The notes: generated by a model from the letters alone, not told the origin. A stretch of DNA of 64,000 bases from Diadophis punctatus similis (GCA_023053685.1 JALIGW010000001.1:55559859-55623858); one strand, 5' to 3'; numbered from the stretch's first letter, positions 44,840 to 57,864 are shown. Numbers and translations: made by a program.

Positions 44840-47725
44840 GGTATCAGGGAATGTTATGAGTATCGTGTGGCCATGGCAGTACATTGTTGACACTGAAATG
44901 GCAAGAACTTTCCAGAATTTCTTTCCCACAGGTGTAATGGGTCTCAGCATTCAGTAAGTTAGCCCATTTGAAGTACCTTAGTTGGAAATGTTTTGCTCCA
45001 TTTCGCCCAGTTAAAGATTGTACAAACATGAGAGTTTTAGTAGTATATAGACAACTTGCCTTTATTCCTCAAAAGTGTGCAAAAGCACACTCTAGGAATT
45101 CCACGAGAATGTACTTAGCTGACATTCTCAGAGGTGGTACTCTGCAGTCAGGCATCCTGCTGAATTGTGGTTTTAGCATTTGTCAATTGAAAAGTGTAAT
45201 CACTTTGAGGAAAAGACTTTTTTCTTATTTGATCAAAGAGATCTCAGATTAAGATCAGACAGAGAGAAATGTTCACCTGATTACCTTGGTATTTCCTGTT
45301 GCATTTTAAAATATTTGTCTAGACTTATTCTAATTTGTGATTTTAAATCTTCTCCTGTTTGAGACAGGAAGATTATGTGGTGGGAGGACTTGATTTCCTT
45401 CCCACATCAGCCGCTGACTTCCTTTCAGCCTATTATCCATTTCCAGGCAGCCAAACCTTTGCAACAGCTCACTTGTACTTGTTGGTAGCAATAGTTTGTT
45501 ACTTGCTTCTGACTTGGCTGTTCGGCATATCTGAATACAATATTGACTTTTTTTAAACACAATTGTTTTTTAATAATGTTATTATAACGGAGTATGCACA
45601 TGGATGGGATATGACCTGGAGTCTTGCATTTCCTATTTCCAAATCTTCCTACAATCCTGCTTTTCCCTGCCTGCAACTCCTGAGCAGAACTGGCTAAATA
45701 AACTTCTACCAATCACCTTACTTCAAATAAATAATCACTTCCACTTTATTAGGGAAAAGGTAAGTGCCCCCACTTTTCTTTTAATAGCCTGACCCTGCAG
45801 GAAGGCACATGCTACACGCTAGATCCCTTTCCCAGAATGAACACCACTGGTTCATTAAGAATTTACATCTTAGTTATAAATAATACAGTCAGACACTCAG
45901 AAGAAATTTGAAAATAAAAACAAGGAATGATCAATTGCTTTCTGATAAAGTTAATTTCACTTTTAGCTCAAAGACTTATCTGTTTCCTCAGCCCCTAGTC
46001 CCCCCCCCAAACAGGATTACAGGCCCATATTTCAATCCATAAATTAAAACAAAATGAATACCACAGTAAGTGATTCTAGCTTTTTGCCCAAATTCACAAC
46101 TTTTAGCCCTGGGTTGTTTCTCCCCCCCCCCACTTGCTTTTTGGCAGCCTCACAGGAAAGAAAAATACAAGACTTAAAAGGACAAAGGCAACATGGAGGC
46201 CTCTTTTCCTCTTAATATTATATTCTTCTTACATTTTGCTTCTGTTGTTAAATGCTGTGTGTAGTTCTTTGGGACTGGAGTGGGTTGTATGAGTGAATGA
46301 GCGAGCAAGCCTGGATGGACAGGTCAGTTAATTTCCCTTTACTCTTCCAGTATCTGGACCCTTTGAAGTGGAATTTCCCCATGATCGCTAGAATTACAAA
46401 ACTCCTAATAGGATCGATGGGGTGATAACCAATCAATCTTTTATATGTATTTCAGCATAAAAACAAGTTGAGAAATGAAAATACTAAGTTTTCAGGAAAA
46501 AAATTATACTTTAAATGATAATATTAATAACCTTAAATTGCAGTGGATTGATTGAAACTAATAAATGTGAGCTTTGTATACAGAATATGTAGGCAAACGT
46601 AGGAAATTTTGATGTCTTTATTATTACAGTCTTTGACCAGTATTGCAAGTAAGAAAAGGAAAATAGATTGTTAGAAAGCCCCCTGCCAGCATTTTGTCAT
46701 AAACAACAAAACAATACAACTAAAACTTATAAAATTATAAAAGAAAAGTTTCTCAAGTCATGTTCAGTGTTCTTGGCAGCAGTTCGCTATTGTCCTCTTC
46801 AAGGAAGTTTTTTTCTGATTTCTCAGCCTAGTTTATAATCCTGCGATTTCCTAATGGTTTCTCATCCAAATTGATCCTACCTTATATAGCTTTCTGGTAA
46901 TAAGCTAGTTTGAGCTAAATGCTACTACATATGCTGTATAGTATATATTCTATAAGATTATATTATATTGTAACATCACAAACATTGTAATGACTGCAAA
47001 AAAGAATACTATTAAGGTGTTTACATATTAAAAAGCACTCTTTCCAAAGCCATTGTTGTAACACTGAACAGTAATTAAGCGAGGACTACAAGATAGCACT
47101 TTTTATACAGAAATTGGAGAGTTTATACAATTCTCAACGTGCAAATAATTTCCGTATATAGAATTATGTGTGAAAAGGTCTGGTGAATACCAACTTCATA
47201 GAAGTATAAAATGGCTTCATAGAAGTATAAAATGGCTGGACATGATCCTATCTTCCATATAAATACAATATATGTAGTTATAACTTAACAGTCATTCAGC
47301 GGCCATTCGAACTTATGACAGACCACCCAAAAGTTACTTATGACCCTGTCATAACTTTGACCCTTTCAAAGTTACTACTATTGTCACTCGCATCCCCCAC
47401 CTCACCAACCTCATCCTGCACTGTTGGGTCTCTGCAGGCCTTGGGCCTGCTCCTCACTCCCCCAATACCCATTGTACACTTACCTTTTGAAGTTCTGAGG
47501 ACTTCATATTGGGGAAGGAGAGCAGGCCACTCATGTCTTGGTTGCGTGGCTGCCACCCAGAAACAGCTGTCATTTTCAATTTATCGACAATTACTTGCAG
47601 TTGCTCTGAAATGGCAGCCACTTCCAGGAGGCCGCCCCTTGTCTATGGATGAATTATTCCATTCTGATTCCCTAACACAGTCAGTAGAGTGCTGAGGAAA
47701 TCTCCAGAGATCTTCAAAAGGTAAG
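44840..47725. other. Intergenic, nothing recognised
   Basis: Short C-runs (46003, 46124) and a short tandem (catagaagtataaaatggct, twice at 47198-47237) are visible. Open frames up to 126 codons have no recognisable motif. Confidence 0.5.
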
Positions 47726-47728
47726 AAT

Positions 47729-48331
47729 TGTTGGAAGAAATGTCCATCTGGGTTCAGTTCCAAGTGGGAAGAAAGACACTGGAAACATGGAGACTGCTTG
47801 GAAAGATGGTTTAATAGTGGACAGGACTACATGGTTTTGAGGTCCTGGGCAAAAAAAGCACATGAGTAAGAGAGAAAGAGAGATATATACCCTCTGTTGG
47901 GCTTTGAATTTGAGCTTCTATTCTGATTGGTTGTCAGACTCCCATGGGGCCATTCAGAGGTAACTTTGTAGTGTCTTGAGTCCCAAGCTTGGTTGAATCT
48001 TGCTGGGTGATGTAATCTCCCTGGGTGCCATGTGGTGAGCTCTGTTGCTAGATGGGTAGAGGGCTAATCCTACCTTTGTTGGATCTTGGGCAAGGGCATT
48101 TGCTTATGAATAGACCTAGCTATCTCTTTATTTCTTAAGTGTTGACATCTGCTGTGGGCTATTGAGGAGGATGTGGGCTATTAAAAGTGAGTCTGCTTCC
48201 TGCCTAAAAAACATGTTTCTCCATTTCTCCAGGGAAATATAATCATCCATGGAAATATAATATTATGCCTTTTTAATATTTCCTAGAATATTTCATTCTT
48301 CTAGGAGAGGGGTGGGTGCTAACTTCCTACA
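47729..48331 (-). mobile_element. Solo LTR
   Basis: tgttggaagaaatgtccatc to gctaacttcctaca; TG...CA. It is a ~600-bp relative of the LTRs at 38640 and 51424, without nested insertions. Flanking bases (gaat / gacc) do not form a convincing duplication. Confidence 0.8.
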
Positions 48332-48990
48332 GACCGCAATGGATGATAAGAGGTTGGGGAGGACGCCTAAGCCCTGTGGGGAGCCAATGGGAGTTACTTT
48401 CTTATTGACACCCTTAGGTGATTGTAGCCTCTATCTTGAGTTTTTTGTCTCTATCCTGAGGCAGTTAATTGTTGCTCAATTGTTCATTCTCTTTCAACTC
48501 TGTCACATGATGAAAATAATTTTGCCAGGATTGCCTATGAAGAACGATTTTTTTTCAAATACACATAAACTCTTGCTTGGGTTATCATTATAGCAAGGGT
48601 CATCTTGCTATCTTGTATTTTTGATGGCTTTCCATTTCTCCAATCTTTTCCAGTTTTTCTTAACTTCACATCATCTGTTCAAAACACAGTACTGTACCTA
48701 AACCGTAGGTTAATTGTTACAACTTACAGTTCAGTTCTTCTTTCTTCTTGAGTCTCTGGTCAACATTTGAATCTCTGTGTTTTCTGAGACTGCAGCTGCA
48801 TTTTCTGGAACTCTTTCCAGTGTTATAGGTGTTCTTCTCAGCTGTGTATGTCTGAAAATGTTATTGGATGAGTCTAATTATATTTTGGTACAGTATGGAG
48901 GAAGCACCTATATCAGAATCATAGGTCTGGAAGAGATCATTTAGGCCACAAAGTCCAAGTTACTATTCAATGCAGGAGTGCAGATTAAAG

Positions 48991-49332
48991 CAGTGGTTCC
49001 CAACCTGTGGTACGTGTACCACTAGTGGTACGCGAGGGCCTTCCAGGTGGTACGCGAACACTTTCGGGGTCATGAACGATTTTTAGTTAGTTATTTTTTA
49101 CTTCACAAAAATGTTTACTGCCTAACACAAGATAATCTGGCAATGATTTGCAACTGTTGCCACACGCCACCCACCTGGTCCCAGCGGCCGGAGAATCCAG
49201 TTGCTGGATGCGCGGGGCCAAAAAAGGAACGGTACAATTGTGGAAATTTAGTTTCTCTGGAACCAGGTGGTACGCGGCGACTGTACGGGACCTCCAAGTG
49301 ATACTGGATCACAAAAAGGTTGGGAACCACTG
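48991..49332. mobile_element. hAT element (CAGTGGTTCCCAACCTG ends)
   Basis: cagtggttcccaacctgtgg and aaaaggttgggaaccactg; perfect duplication gattaaag (48983-48990, 49333-49340). Subterminal repeats of ggtacgcg. 342 bp, no transposase. Confidence 0.96.
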
Positions 49333-49340
49333 GATTAAAG

Positions 49341-50150
49341 CATCAAAGCCTGATGGCTGCCCAACCTCAGCTTGTACACAGCCAGCAAAATAAAATAAAA
49401 ATAAAAATAAACCAAACCACCTCCTTCTTAGGTTCTAAACACCCAATTTTGCCCATCATTCAAAGAGAATATGCCTTTCTATAACACAAAATTATTATTT
49501 AGAATCCTGCTCTTGGATGATACTGAATAAATAGTGTCTGTCTGAAACTCTTTCGGTATCTGAGAAGCAGTGTCACATTCCCCCTTTAATAATCTTCTCT
49601 TCTCAGGAATAAATGTACTATGCCTCATTTTTCAGGAGTTCAAATGCAGATCCCTTGTGAGATTAGATATGCCTAAAATTGTTAATGTTAATGATCTCAC
49701 GTATTACCACATTAACATGTGTACGTATACCACATTAACTCTACCTACACATCCTTAGGTGAAAATAAGCAGTTTGAACTGAGTTTGTGCAAGACCAGAT
49801 TGCAACTATCCTTTCTGTGTTCAGCTTTTACATTCAGGCTCGGGTTCTCCCCCCCCCCCCATGTTTATACCAGCATCACGTGGGATTGTTTTCCCTGCAG
49901 TACTAAATACCTTCCCTTACAATCAGCTCTGTGCATCTGGAACCAGCAGCCGTCCCCGTTTCTGGCCGAGCTGAGAAACGGGACTGAGCTAGAATGGCTG
50001 ACACCTCTGGTGTGGGTCAGAAACAGACAAGACTTTTTCCCCTCAGTAATGTATAATTCAAGGTATGAGACCAAAGAAGCTTCCCACAGCAATATGGAGA
50101 CATTCCCTTTCTGTGAAGTGGAACTTCAGAGATCTGAGATAGAAAGGGGT
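49341..50150. other. Intergenic, nothing recognised
   Basis: A 154-codon frame (49719-50183) shows no family motif and has repeats of C in the DNA (49850); I do not call it a gene. Confidence 0.4.
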
Positions 50151-50199
50151 CTCATTTGTTTTTTAATCATACTTCGATTATAATTACTGCTGAAATATT

Positions 50200-50600
50200 T
50201 GAGCAGTTCTTTTCCATCTCCGGCAAACCCGGAAAGTCAGAAAACCAACGACTGCATTCAGCCTGTGCGCCACGGTTTTTCAACAGGAATTCAAGGATAA
50301 ACGGAGGCTGTATTACTTCCTCTGAGCCTGTCAGAGATTGCTTTTTTTCTCTATTGAGGCAGCCATAAACGTGCGCTGCAGAGGCTTTCCAAGCGCCTGC
50401 GCTAAACTGCTGCCGAACGGCTGGAGCAACTACGGAATGAAAAGCTCCGCCCAGGGCGATGTCCTAATATGGAAAATAACCCCCTCGGGTGACGTCATGG
50501 GCTCGCTGTGCTCTAATGTGGGGCAGGTTTTCTGCTGAACGACTGGCTGCCTGGCAGTAGGGAAAGACTGTTCCGGGAGCTTTGGGCAGTTTCGTTGCAG
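50200..50600. promoter_or_regulatory. GC-rich patch with CArG and CRE sites
   Basis: Contains a perfect CArG box CCTAATATGG (50463-50472) and, 18 bp on, a perfect CRE TGACGTCA (50490-50497), plus ACGGAATG (TEAD-like, about 50433). It lies outside recognised repeats. Candidate enhancer or promoter; the target is unknown. Confidence 0.45.
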
Positions 50601-50699
50601 AGGTCAACCAAGGGGAGGAAATGAGGGGCCTGCAAACTGAGGAGATGTGGCTGCGGGAATCTCGAATAGAGGCACACCCCCCCCGCGAAGGCTGTAAAG

Positions 50700-51420
50700 G
50701 GGGGGGATCACATTCCCTGACAATAGGAGGAAGCTGGCAGATTGAGCTGTAGTGGGATGTCTTCCCACAGGAATTCTTCTATTTTTAAATCTCACTCCTT
50801 ACTACGCTTTACTATGAATGCATCAAGCCAGCTAGGAAGCTTTAAGGCTACAGTTGTCCCAGCCTAAACAAAGTCTCTAAAAGCAAGAGGATATCTAAGG
50901 AGACTGGGAAATTAAAGGGCACTGTCTTATAAACTGGATTCTTTCCATCACCAAGAGGAATATTAAATACAAAAGGCTCAGGATTAGTCTTTTAAAAGAC
51001 ATCCTATTTTATTTTGATAGATTTAAATTGTGATTAGCTTCTTAAGGAGAGACTTATTCATAAAGACTCCTATTTTTATAGACATTGATTTGCATCTACC
51101 TCTTTTCTCCCAATAAATACACATCTGATCAGTTTGTAAAGAAGAAATAGATAGTATATTTGTCAAGAATCCAGGAACAATAAATCTTGGTGTAGAGTTA
51201 AGTGCTTTCATAGACCAGCATCTACATCAGCTGCAGAAAGCTTATGTTGTACACTAAAGTGGAGTCACAACTATATTGAGTAATAAGTGCCTTTATAACT
51301 TACAGGATTTGCTTCCTGGTGTATTTAGGATCATAACCATTTACTTGGGAATAATACTCTGGATTCAGTAGAAATACTTCTGAGTAGATTTGTGGAGGAT
51401 TGTGCTGTAAATCTGTAACG
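50700..51420. other. Intergenic, nothing recognised
   Basis: AT-rich unique-looking sequence, no gene. Confidence 0.5.
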
Positions 51421-51423
51421 TAT

Positions 51424-52152
51424 TGTAAAAGGTTAGCACCCTCCCCTCTCCTACCGTGTTTCCCCGAAAACAAGACCCTGTCTTATATTTTTTGAACCTT
51501 GAAATAAGCGCTTGGCCTTATTGCCATGCACTCAAAAGCCCGATTGGTCTTATTATCAGGGGATGTCTTATTTGGGAGGAAATAGGGTAGAAGAATGAAA
51601 TATTTTAGGAAATATTAAAAAGGCAGAATATTATTTTCCCCTAAAAGAGAAATAGAAATCTTAAGGGAGACAGAAACTCAGAACCTCAGCTCCCTGCCCC
51701 CAGCAGATATTTGGTGCCCATTGAGAAGGATTGGCCCAGCCTATATACAAAACAAAAGATCTTCAGCTCCAGGGTTATGGGATTAAGACATGACCCTCCA
51801 GGACACAATAGGATTATCTAGCAGCAGGCTCACTGCATTACAAAATTACCTGAGGGACATTGCATCAGCCCAAGGTTTAACCAAACTTGATTCAGACAAA
51901 TATGACTCCACATGGGAGTCTGACTACAGCCGATAGAATACATGCTCTTGCCACAGGAACAGGAAGCTCAAGGGCAAGGCCCAAGAGAGGGTATAAATAA
52001 CCCTCACTCTCCACTCCATGAGGTCAGCTACCCAGAATCATACGTGCTTGGTGGTTCTGCTTCATCATTAAACCATCTTTCCAATCATCCTACATGTTTC
52101 CAGTGTCTTTCTCCCCACTTGGAACTGAACCAGATGGATATTTCTTCCAACA
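51424..52152 (+). mobile_element. Solo LTR with TATA and poly(A) motifs
   Basis: tgtaaaaggttagcacc to tttcttccaaca; 4-bp duplication gtat on both sides. gtataaataa (51991-52000) and attaaa (52067-52072) fit U3 and R. A MITE (51454-51587) sits near its start. Internal retroviral genes are absent. Confidence 0.85.
51454..51587. mobile_element. TA-flanked MITE inside the LTR
   Basis: 134 bp, ends ccgtgtttccccgaaaac and gggaggaaataggg. The other LTR copies read ctcctagaagaa (reverse of ttcttctaggag) where this one has ctccTA-[MITE]-TAgaagaa, proving a TA target duplication. Confidence 0.95.
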
Positions 52153-52156
52153 GTAT

Positions 52157-55100
52157 CATAAGACTCCACAGTATACCGAGCCACAAATTAGCCAAGTACA
52201 TATTAGCCTGCCTTGTTGTGTGAACCCAGCCTATGTGTAATTAGTTTATGAGTCAATGTGTTTCAAATCCAGAAAAGTGCATTTCTTAACACTGAGTAAA
52301 GCTGCCTTGCAAATACATGTTTTTGTTGCAACAGGACGGTCAAGGTGTTGTTTTTTTAAAAAAAATGCTATAATATTTTGATAGTTTTTAGTGAAGAATA
52401 AACATAACATCTCTGAATTAGAGAGACAGCGAAAGACAAAAGTAAGTGTTACTCCCCAGCATTAAACTTTTACCTAAAGGTTGGTGTGCTTGTCCTGTTA
52501 TTGCCTCCAACCTCTTGACTTTGATGAGACCTGCTATCCTCCTGAGTTGGGAGACCAATCATCATCCTCCCATACACTACTTCCAAACCTCAAGCATATT
52601 TATTACACGAATGGATGCATTTATAAATCCTTTTCCCCCACACAACTTAAGCCATATCTTTGAATATTTTAAATACTGTATTAATAAAGTAAAATAAAAT
52701 TTGGAATATTTTATAAAATATTTTTGTAGCACAAGCTTTGTAATGCTCACCTGATTTATCTTTACAACACTTCCTTAATGGTCAACTGATCATCAGAAAA
52801 TTTTTAATTTTCCCAAGGGTACAATTATAACTAAGAGAATACCTGAAATATGTTTTTACTCATTCAAACTACACATCATGTTAGCTACTGTCTTGACATA
52901 AAATATTGATATTATGATAACCTACATATCCACTGTGTATTTGTTCTTCAAAAATCAAATTGTTAGGCGACTGCAGTCCATGGCTTTTTTCAAGTGACCC
53001 CCAGCTCCCCTGGAAAAAGGAAAAAAAAGAGAAATATCTGCCATGATAGAACATCTTGAGAATTTTAAAATAGAGTAGCAAGAAACACCTTATGTATGGG
53101 ACATTTATGTTACTTTTATTACTGGCACCAGTCTCCTTCAAACAGTTCTGAGCAGTGTATAGCAAAAATAAGGATTAAAACAGAACAAACAGAAAGCAAT
53201 ATAAGGCACAATGGCAATATAAAATGGTCAGATCTCAACACTTCAAATGTTCTATCCTGGAGGGGTGCATTTGACATAGCTGGCTTTCTTGCTATGATGT
53301 GCAGTTTTTGGTCTGGGTTTTGTAGAGTGTGGTGTGATTGGCCCAAGGAAGAAGGGTTTTTAAAGACATTTTGTTTTTGTATGTATGTGCATGTGCTTAG
53401 AAATGTTTTGCCTGCATGATTCCTTGAATATCTCCAGCTTGCTTTCCGTGAAAGATTATTGTTTTAAAGGAGAAATATGAAAAAGGAAGGTTGGGAAAAC
53501 TTTGGATTTCAGGATTCATGTTATTCAGGAAAGTTAGTATATCCCTTGGCATGAGACACATTTTTTATTTTTGTTTTTAATATTTTATTAAAAACTAAAT
53601 AAATGAGAAGTTGACATGATTCGAATAAAGCACTGTTCTTAAGAATCATCTCTATGTATACCAGAATACTTTTGGGTCTCACATTTAACCTGGAGACAGT
53701 CTTAAAAATTAAAATGGTGGTTTGCTGCAGTCAGCTGTTTTGTCTGGAAGTATCCTCCTTGCCTAGAAAAAAAAGTCAAAGGTAAGCTGAGTTTATGATT
53801 AGCATCTTGGGAGGATGGAGGGAACTGTTAAGGAACAAACTTACCAGTTAGAGAAAAGGATAACTGATCAAGCACATCATCCAAGCCATTTTTTGACAAT
53901 GCCTATAATATGCTCTCAAAAATTAAAAACGTACCCAATGATTGATAAAGGTTGGGGACCACTGTTCTACTTTCATAGACTGCATTCTTTCCATCGGTGG
54001 GGTGTACATGCATGTGTGTATGTATATGCACATTCACACACATATATAAAAGATATTGTGCTCAAAATCTAAAACTGAAATGGCAGTTTCAAATGTTTCA
54101 GCAGTTCTGTTTTAGAATTGGTGTAAAACATGAAGTCAGAAATATAAATTAAACTTTATATTATGAAACTATGTTGCTTCAAAATTAGGGGAAGTTTGAT
54201 TTAATGTGGATATTTATGTATTGTACTATGCTTTATTTTGTAGACAGGTCCTTTTCTATCTTGTTGCCCAAATGGACTTAGACTGGGCAAGCAAAAAGGA
54301 GCAAGAGTAAACAAAATGAAGCAAAAGGGGGCTGAGATAATATTTACAATTGATTGAGGCATTCAGGAAGTGGAAGAATCTTATTCAAGTAGCATTGAAT
54401 TGGCAATCAGAGTTAAGCATTTCAAAAAGTTGCAGCCATAATGCTTAGACATGAAAAATAGGGTTCAAAGGGACTTAGAAAGGGACAGAAATATATAACT
54501 AAATGTCTACCTAATGGGGAAATGTCTGCTTAAACAGAGAGACGACTGGAAGATAAAGGGCATGAAAATAATACATCTCCTGAATCTGTGTAGAAAAGGG
54601 ATGATACAAGACTCAACAGGATCTTTCAGCACTAGGTCCAAGCACAATGCTTGGGGCAGACAAAGGGAGAATCTGGCTTGCTTTGTAGAAAGCCGAGCTT
54701 TGTAGAAAGCTGAGCAGAGATGGAAGAAGAAAGAACCTCTTGGGGCAATGGGTTTTCTTACTTTTTATCAGAATCATCTTCTCATAAACCCTTTATTTCT
54801 ACCTTGATTTCATAATGATGCTGGGATTTCCTGTATTGGAAAATTTATGGAAGATCCTTTAAAGTAGTCACTGTATGGTCTCGCACCTCAATTTACATGT
54901 ACTTAACAGTATTTGATTACTTTATCCTTCCTGGCAGAATTCCTCCTGGATTTAGCTTTGAACCAATTTGTTTTCTTTTGTTTCAATTAATGAGCATTCT
55001 CCCATAGGTGAATGATCTCTCTTGTCTGCTTATTAATGAAGCCTGAGCTCAATTCTCTTCTTTCAAATATTCTTAAGTCTCTGGGTGTTCATCTGAGGGC

Positions 55101-55295
55101 TATCATCTCCCTTGATCTGGGTTTCCAAATACACAGATTTATATGTTAGTGTTGCTAATGCACTATAATACTAATAATCTGTAATACCTGAGAATATTAA
55201 AGGTAAAGAGTATTAGCATACTGTTGGTTTGGTTGGCTAATGAGGCTTTGGTGAGCATTTGCTGTGATGAGGTCATCCTTGAGACAAGGTGGTCT
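52157..55295. other. Intergenic, one hAT end remnant
   Basis: aaaggttggggaccactg at 53947-53964 looks like the right end of a hAT whose left end is not visible. Nothing else recognised. Confidence 0.5.
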
Positions 55296-55435
55296 GTTGT
55301 CTCCTTAAGAAACCATCTCTGGTCCTAATGGTGTTGAATAAATGTTCTGTCTCAGCCTCTTTTCTTAGAGAAGATTATGAGAAGAAGCTCACATTACAAC
55401 TTCAGAGAGCCCTAGATAGCATGGATAATCTAGAC

Positions 55436-56164
55436 CAGTGGTTCCCAATGTGGGGCCCATGCCCCACAGGAGGGCAATTTGATTTTTAATGAGGGCAATT
55501 GGAACCTTGTTTAAACCAAGTTAATGGCCTTTTAGGCTTCCTCCACATGAGTAGGAGTTCACTTTTTAAATAGTAAGAGTTATGGGGGGGATCAGGATTT
55601 TAGAGATGCTTAGGTGGGGCATGGCTAAAGTGACCAGATATTTTTTTTAAGCGGGACATTTTTTTAAAGGGGGGCGGGGCCGCCTGGACGTCGCCATTTG
55701 AGTTTTGCGCATGCGCAGAACGCTGTGCATGCGCAGAGGGAAAAAGTCAAGAGCTGAGTACGGGGCACGGGGCGGGGCAGGCAGGAAGGGGCGCCGGGCT
55801 GCAGGCCGGCAGCGGCAGAGGGTCGCTTGAACTCGCTTCCTGCCGCGGACCGTGTTCACACGCGGCGGCGGCGACAGCAGCAAGCCGGGAGCGCTCGCCC
55901 GGAATTGGAGTCAGCGAGCAGCCCAGCATCGGGGCTCTTCCCCCGCCTTCTCCATCCTCCAGGGTTGCCACTGCGGGGGTTCCGTCTCTCCGGTGGTGCC
56001 TGCGTTGGAAGGGAAGGGGGGGAAAGGCGGCCTGCGGGGCTTGGCACGGCTGGGAGTTGCGAGGCGGCGTAGCAACCGGGCTGTTCCTCCGGGTGTGCTA
56101 AAGTGCTCGAGTTTTTTCTCTCTCACACACACATGCACAACCTTCCAACGACCGGGAACCACTG
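55436..56164. mobile_element. 729-bp hAT (CAGTGGTTCCCAATG ends) inside L2
   Basis: cagtggttcccaatgtgggg and cgaccgggaaccactg; perfect duplication atctagac (55428-55435, 56165-56172). The middle holds a gtgaccagata...gcgggaca unit like the 37169 MITE and a hairpin-core relative with a perfect TGCGCATGCGCA (55706-55717). GC-rich open frames here are not genes. Confidence 0.92.
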
Positions 56165-56854
56165 ATCTAGACCCTTCCAATTGGGATGCCAGGTCTGGAA
56201 ATTGGATCAAAATGGCATTGATTACACATATGGATGATGATCTCTAGCAAATATGGGATGTGTGCGATGTGTCCATACTAGCTCTTGATTTCAGCGGTTT
56301 TGAATACTATTGATTGACATACTGGGCCAGCTCAGGGAATTAGGACACACAGTGTTCTAGTCCTTACCCCAGGGCCAGTTCCATTCATGTTAATACAGTA
56401 GGTGTGGATAAATCTGGCCCAAGATCTCTTCTCTCTTCCCTCAGGGTCTTTTCTCTTCCTGTTCCTGTTTAATATCTATATGAAGCCCATAAGTTCATCT
56501 GCCAGCACAGAATTAAGTATCATCAGTACACTGATGATACTCAATTATACACATTTATCCCAAGCCAATCAAGAGAGAATCTCTCTGAGTGCCAGGACGT
56601 TATAGGGTTATGGGTGGGTATGAACTTGCCTCTGGATCCAGAATTTTCTGTTCTTAGTTCTCAGCGGGATTGCAATGATCCAGAGAGAATTAGTATGAAA
56701 TTTGAGGGTTTTCCCAGGCTTGCAGTTCCTGTTAAAAGAACAGATAGTAGCCAGGGTCAGGAGGCCCTTTGCCTAAATTCATCTTGTGTGCCAATAAAGC
56801 CCTTTCCTGTACAGGGAGGCACCACTTTCAGTCACTCATGGATTGGTCACCTCC

Positions 56855-57166
56855 CAGGGGCAGGTTCCTCTTACCTACTTACATTTTGCGCTCGCGCTCG
56901 CTACACGTGCGCATCCCCTCACACGATTTTGCTTCCGTGCATGCGCAGGAAGCAAAAAATCACCGAAATCTCACACACGCGCATCCCCTCATGAGATTTT
57001 GCTTCTGCACATGCGCAGGAAGCAAAAGGCCAAAAATTCAGAAAAAAGATGGCACCGCACGATGGACCGGCGAAGCCGACACCGGAGCCGTCACGTGCAA
57101 ATTGTGCAATAGGCGAGCCGCTACCGGAACGACAGATTGGACCGCACCGGTAGGAACCCACCACTG
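56855..57166. mobile_element. hAT (CAGNGGTGGGTTCC ends) inside L2
   Basis: caggggcaggttcctcttac and gtaggaacccaccactg; perfect duplication tcacctcc (56847-56854, 57167-57174). Internal repeats of gattttgcttc and catgcgcaggaagcaaaa. Confidence 0.94.
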
Positions 57167-57511
57167 TCACCTCCCAAACTAATTGTTGCGATGCACTCTG
57201 CATAGGGCTGTCCTTGAAGGCTACATGGTAGCTGAAATTGATCCTTAATGTAGCAGCACAGACAGATATAGGTACAACTTTGTAACACCACTGTTATATG
57301 GGATGCACTGGCTCCCAGTAGGCTCCTAGTTGGTATTTAAGGTGTTGGTAATCACTTATAAAGCCCTTCAATCCAATGGGGTTTTTTTAAGTGTTTTGAT
57401 GACATTCAGGAAAACCTGTACAGTCATTGTAAGAATAAGCTGAAAATCAGTCCTTCTGATCAATTTGAAAAGGGAATGTAAAACTGGTGACTTGCAGATA
57501 TGGGATGATGG

Positions 57512-57864
57512 TAGGGGCGGGTTGCTCACTTACCGGTGCCGGTGCACTACGCGCGCATCTCCACGTTTCGGGCGCTCGCTCGCTACACACGTGCGCCCCC
57601 TCGCGCGATTTTGCTTCTGCGCATGCATGGAAGCAAAATCGTGCCAAAATCTCATAAGGGGACGCGCGTGAGAGAGAGATTTTGGCATGATTTTGCTTCC
57701 ATGCATGCGCAGAAGCAAAATCGCCCAAAAATTCTCAGAAAAAGATGGCGATGCGCGTGACGGACTGGCAAAGATGGCTCCGGAGTGGTTGCACGCAAAT
57801 TGCGCAATTGGTCGTTCCCTACCGGAGCTACGCACCGGACAGCTCCGGCAGGAACCCACCACTG
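57512..57864. mobile_element. hAT, same family as 56855
   Basis: taggggcgggttgctcactt and ggcaggaacccaccactg; flanks gatgatgg / gatgatga match 7 of 8. Shares gattttgcttctgcgcatgc and agaaaaagatggc with 56855. Confidence 0.9.

Larger units (their letters stand above)
55300..57410 (+). mobile_element. Old L2 fragment in three pieces
   Basis: Piece 1 (about 55360-55435) encodes remnants of LEKVVEK...LD; piece 2 (56165-56854) has LMDDL, LDFSG-like and LFNIYMKP text and a decayed YADDTQL; piece 3 (57167-57410) has tgtccttgaaggctacatgg, ctggctcccagtaggctcct and acttataaagccctt. The gaps are the hATs at 55436 and 56855. Confidence 0.8.

Noticed and set aside
49719..50183. 154-codon frame, possible gene
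   Set aside because: No family motif, no signal for start or splice sites, and a poly-C tract inside.
55647..56247. Overlapping frames with Pro/Arg-rich translation
   Set aside because: They fall within the 729-bp hAT and are compositional.
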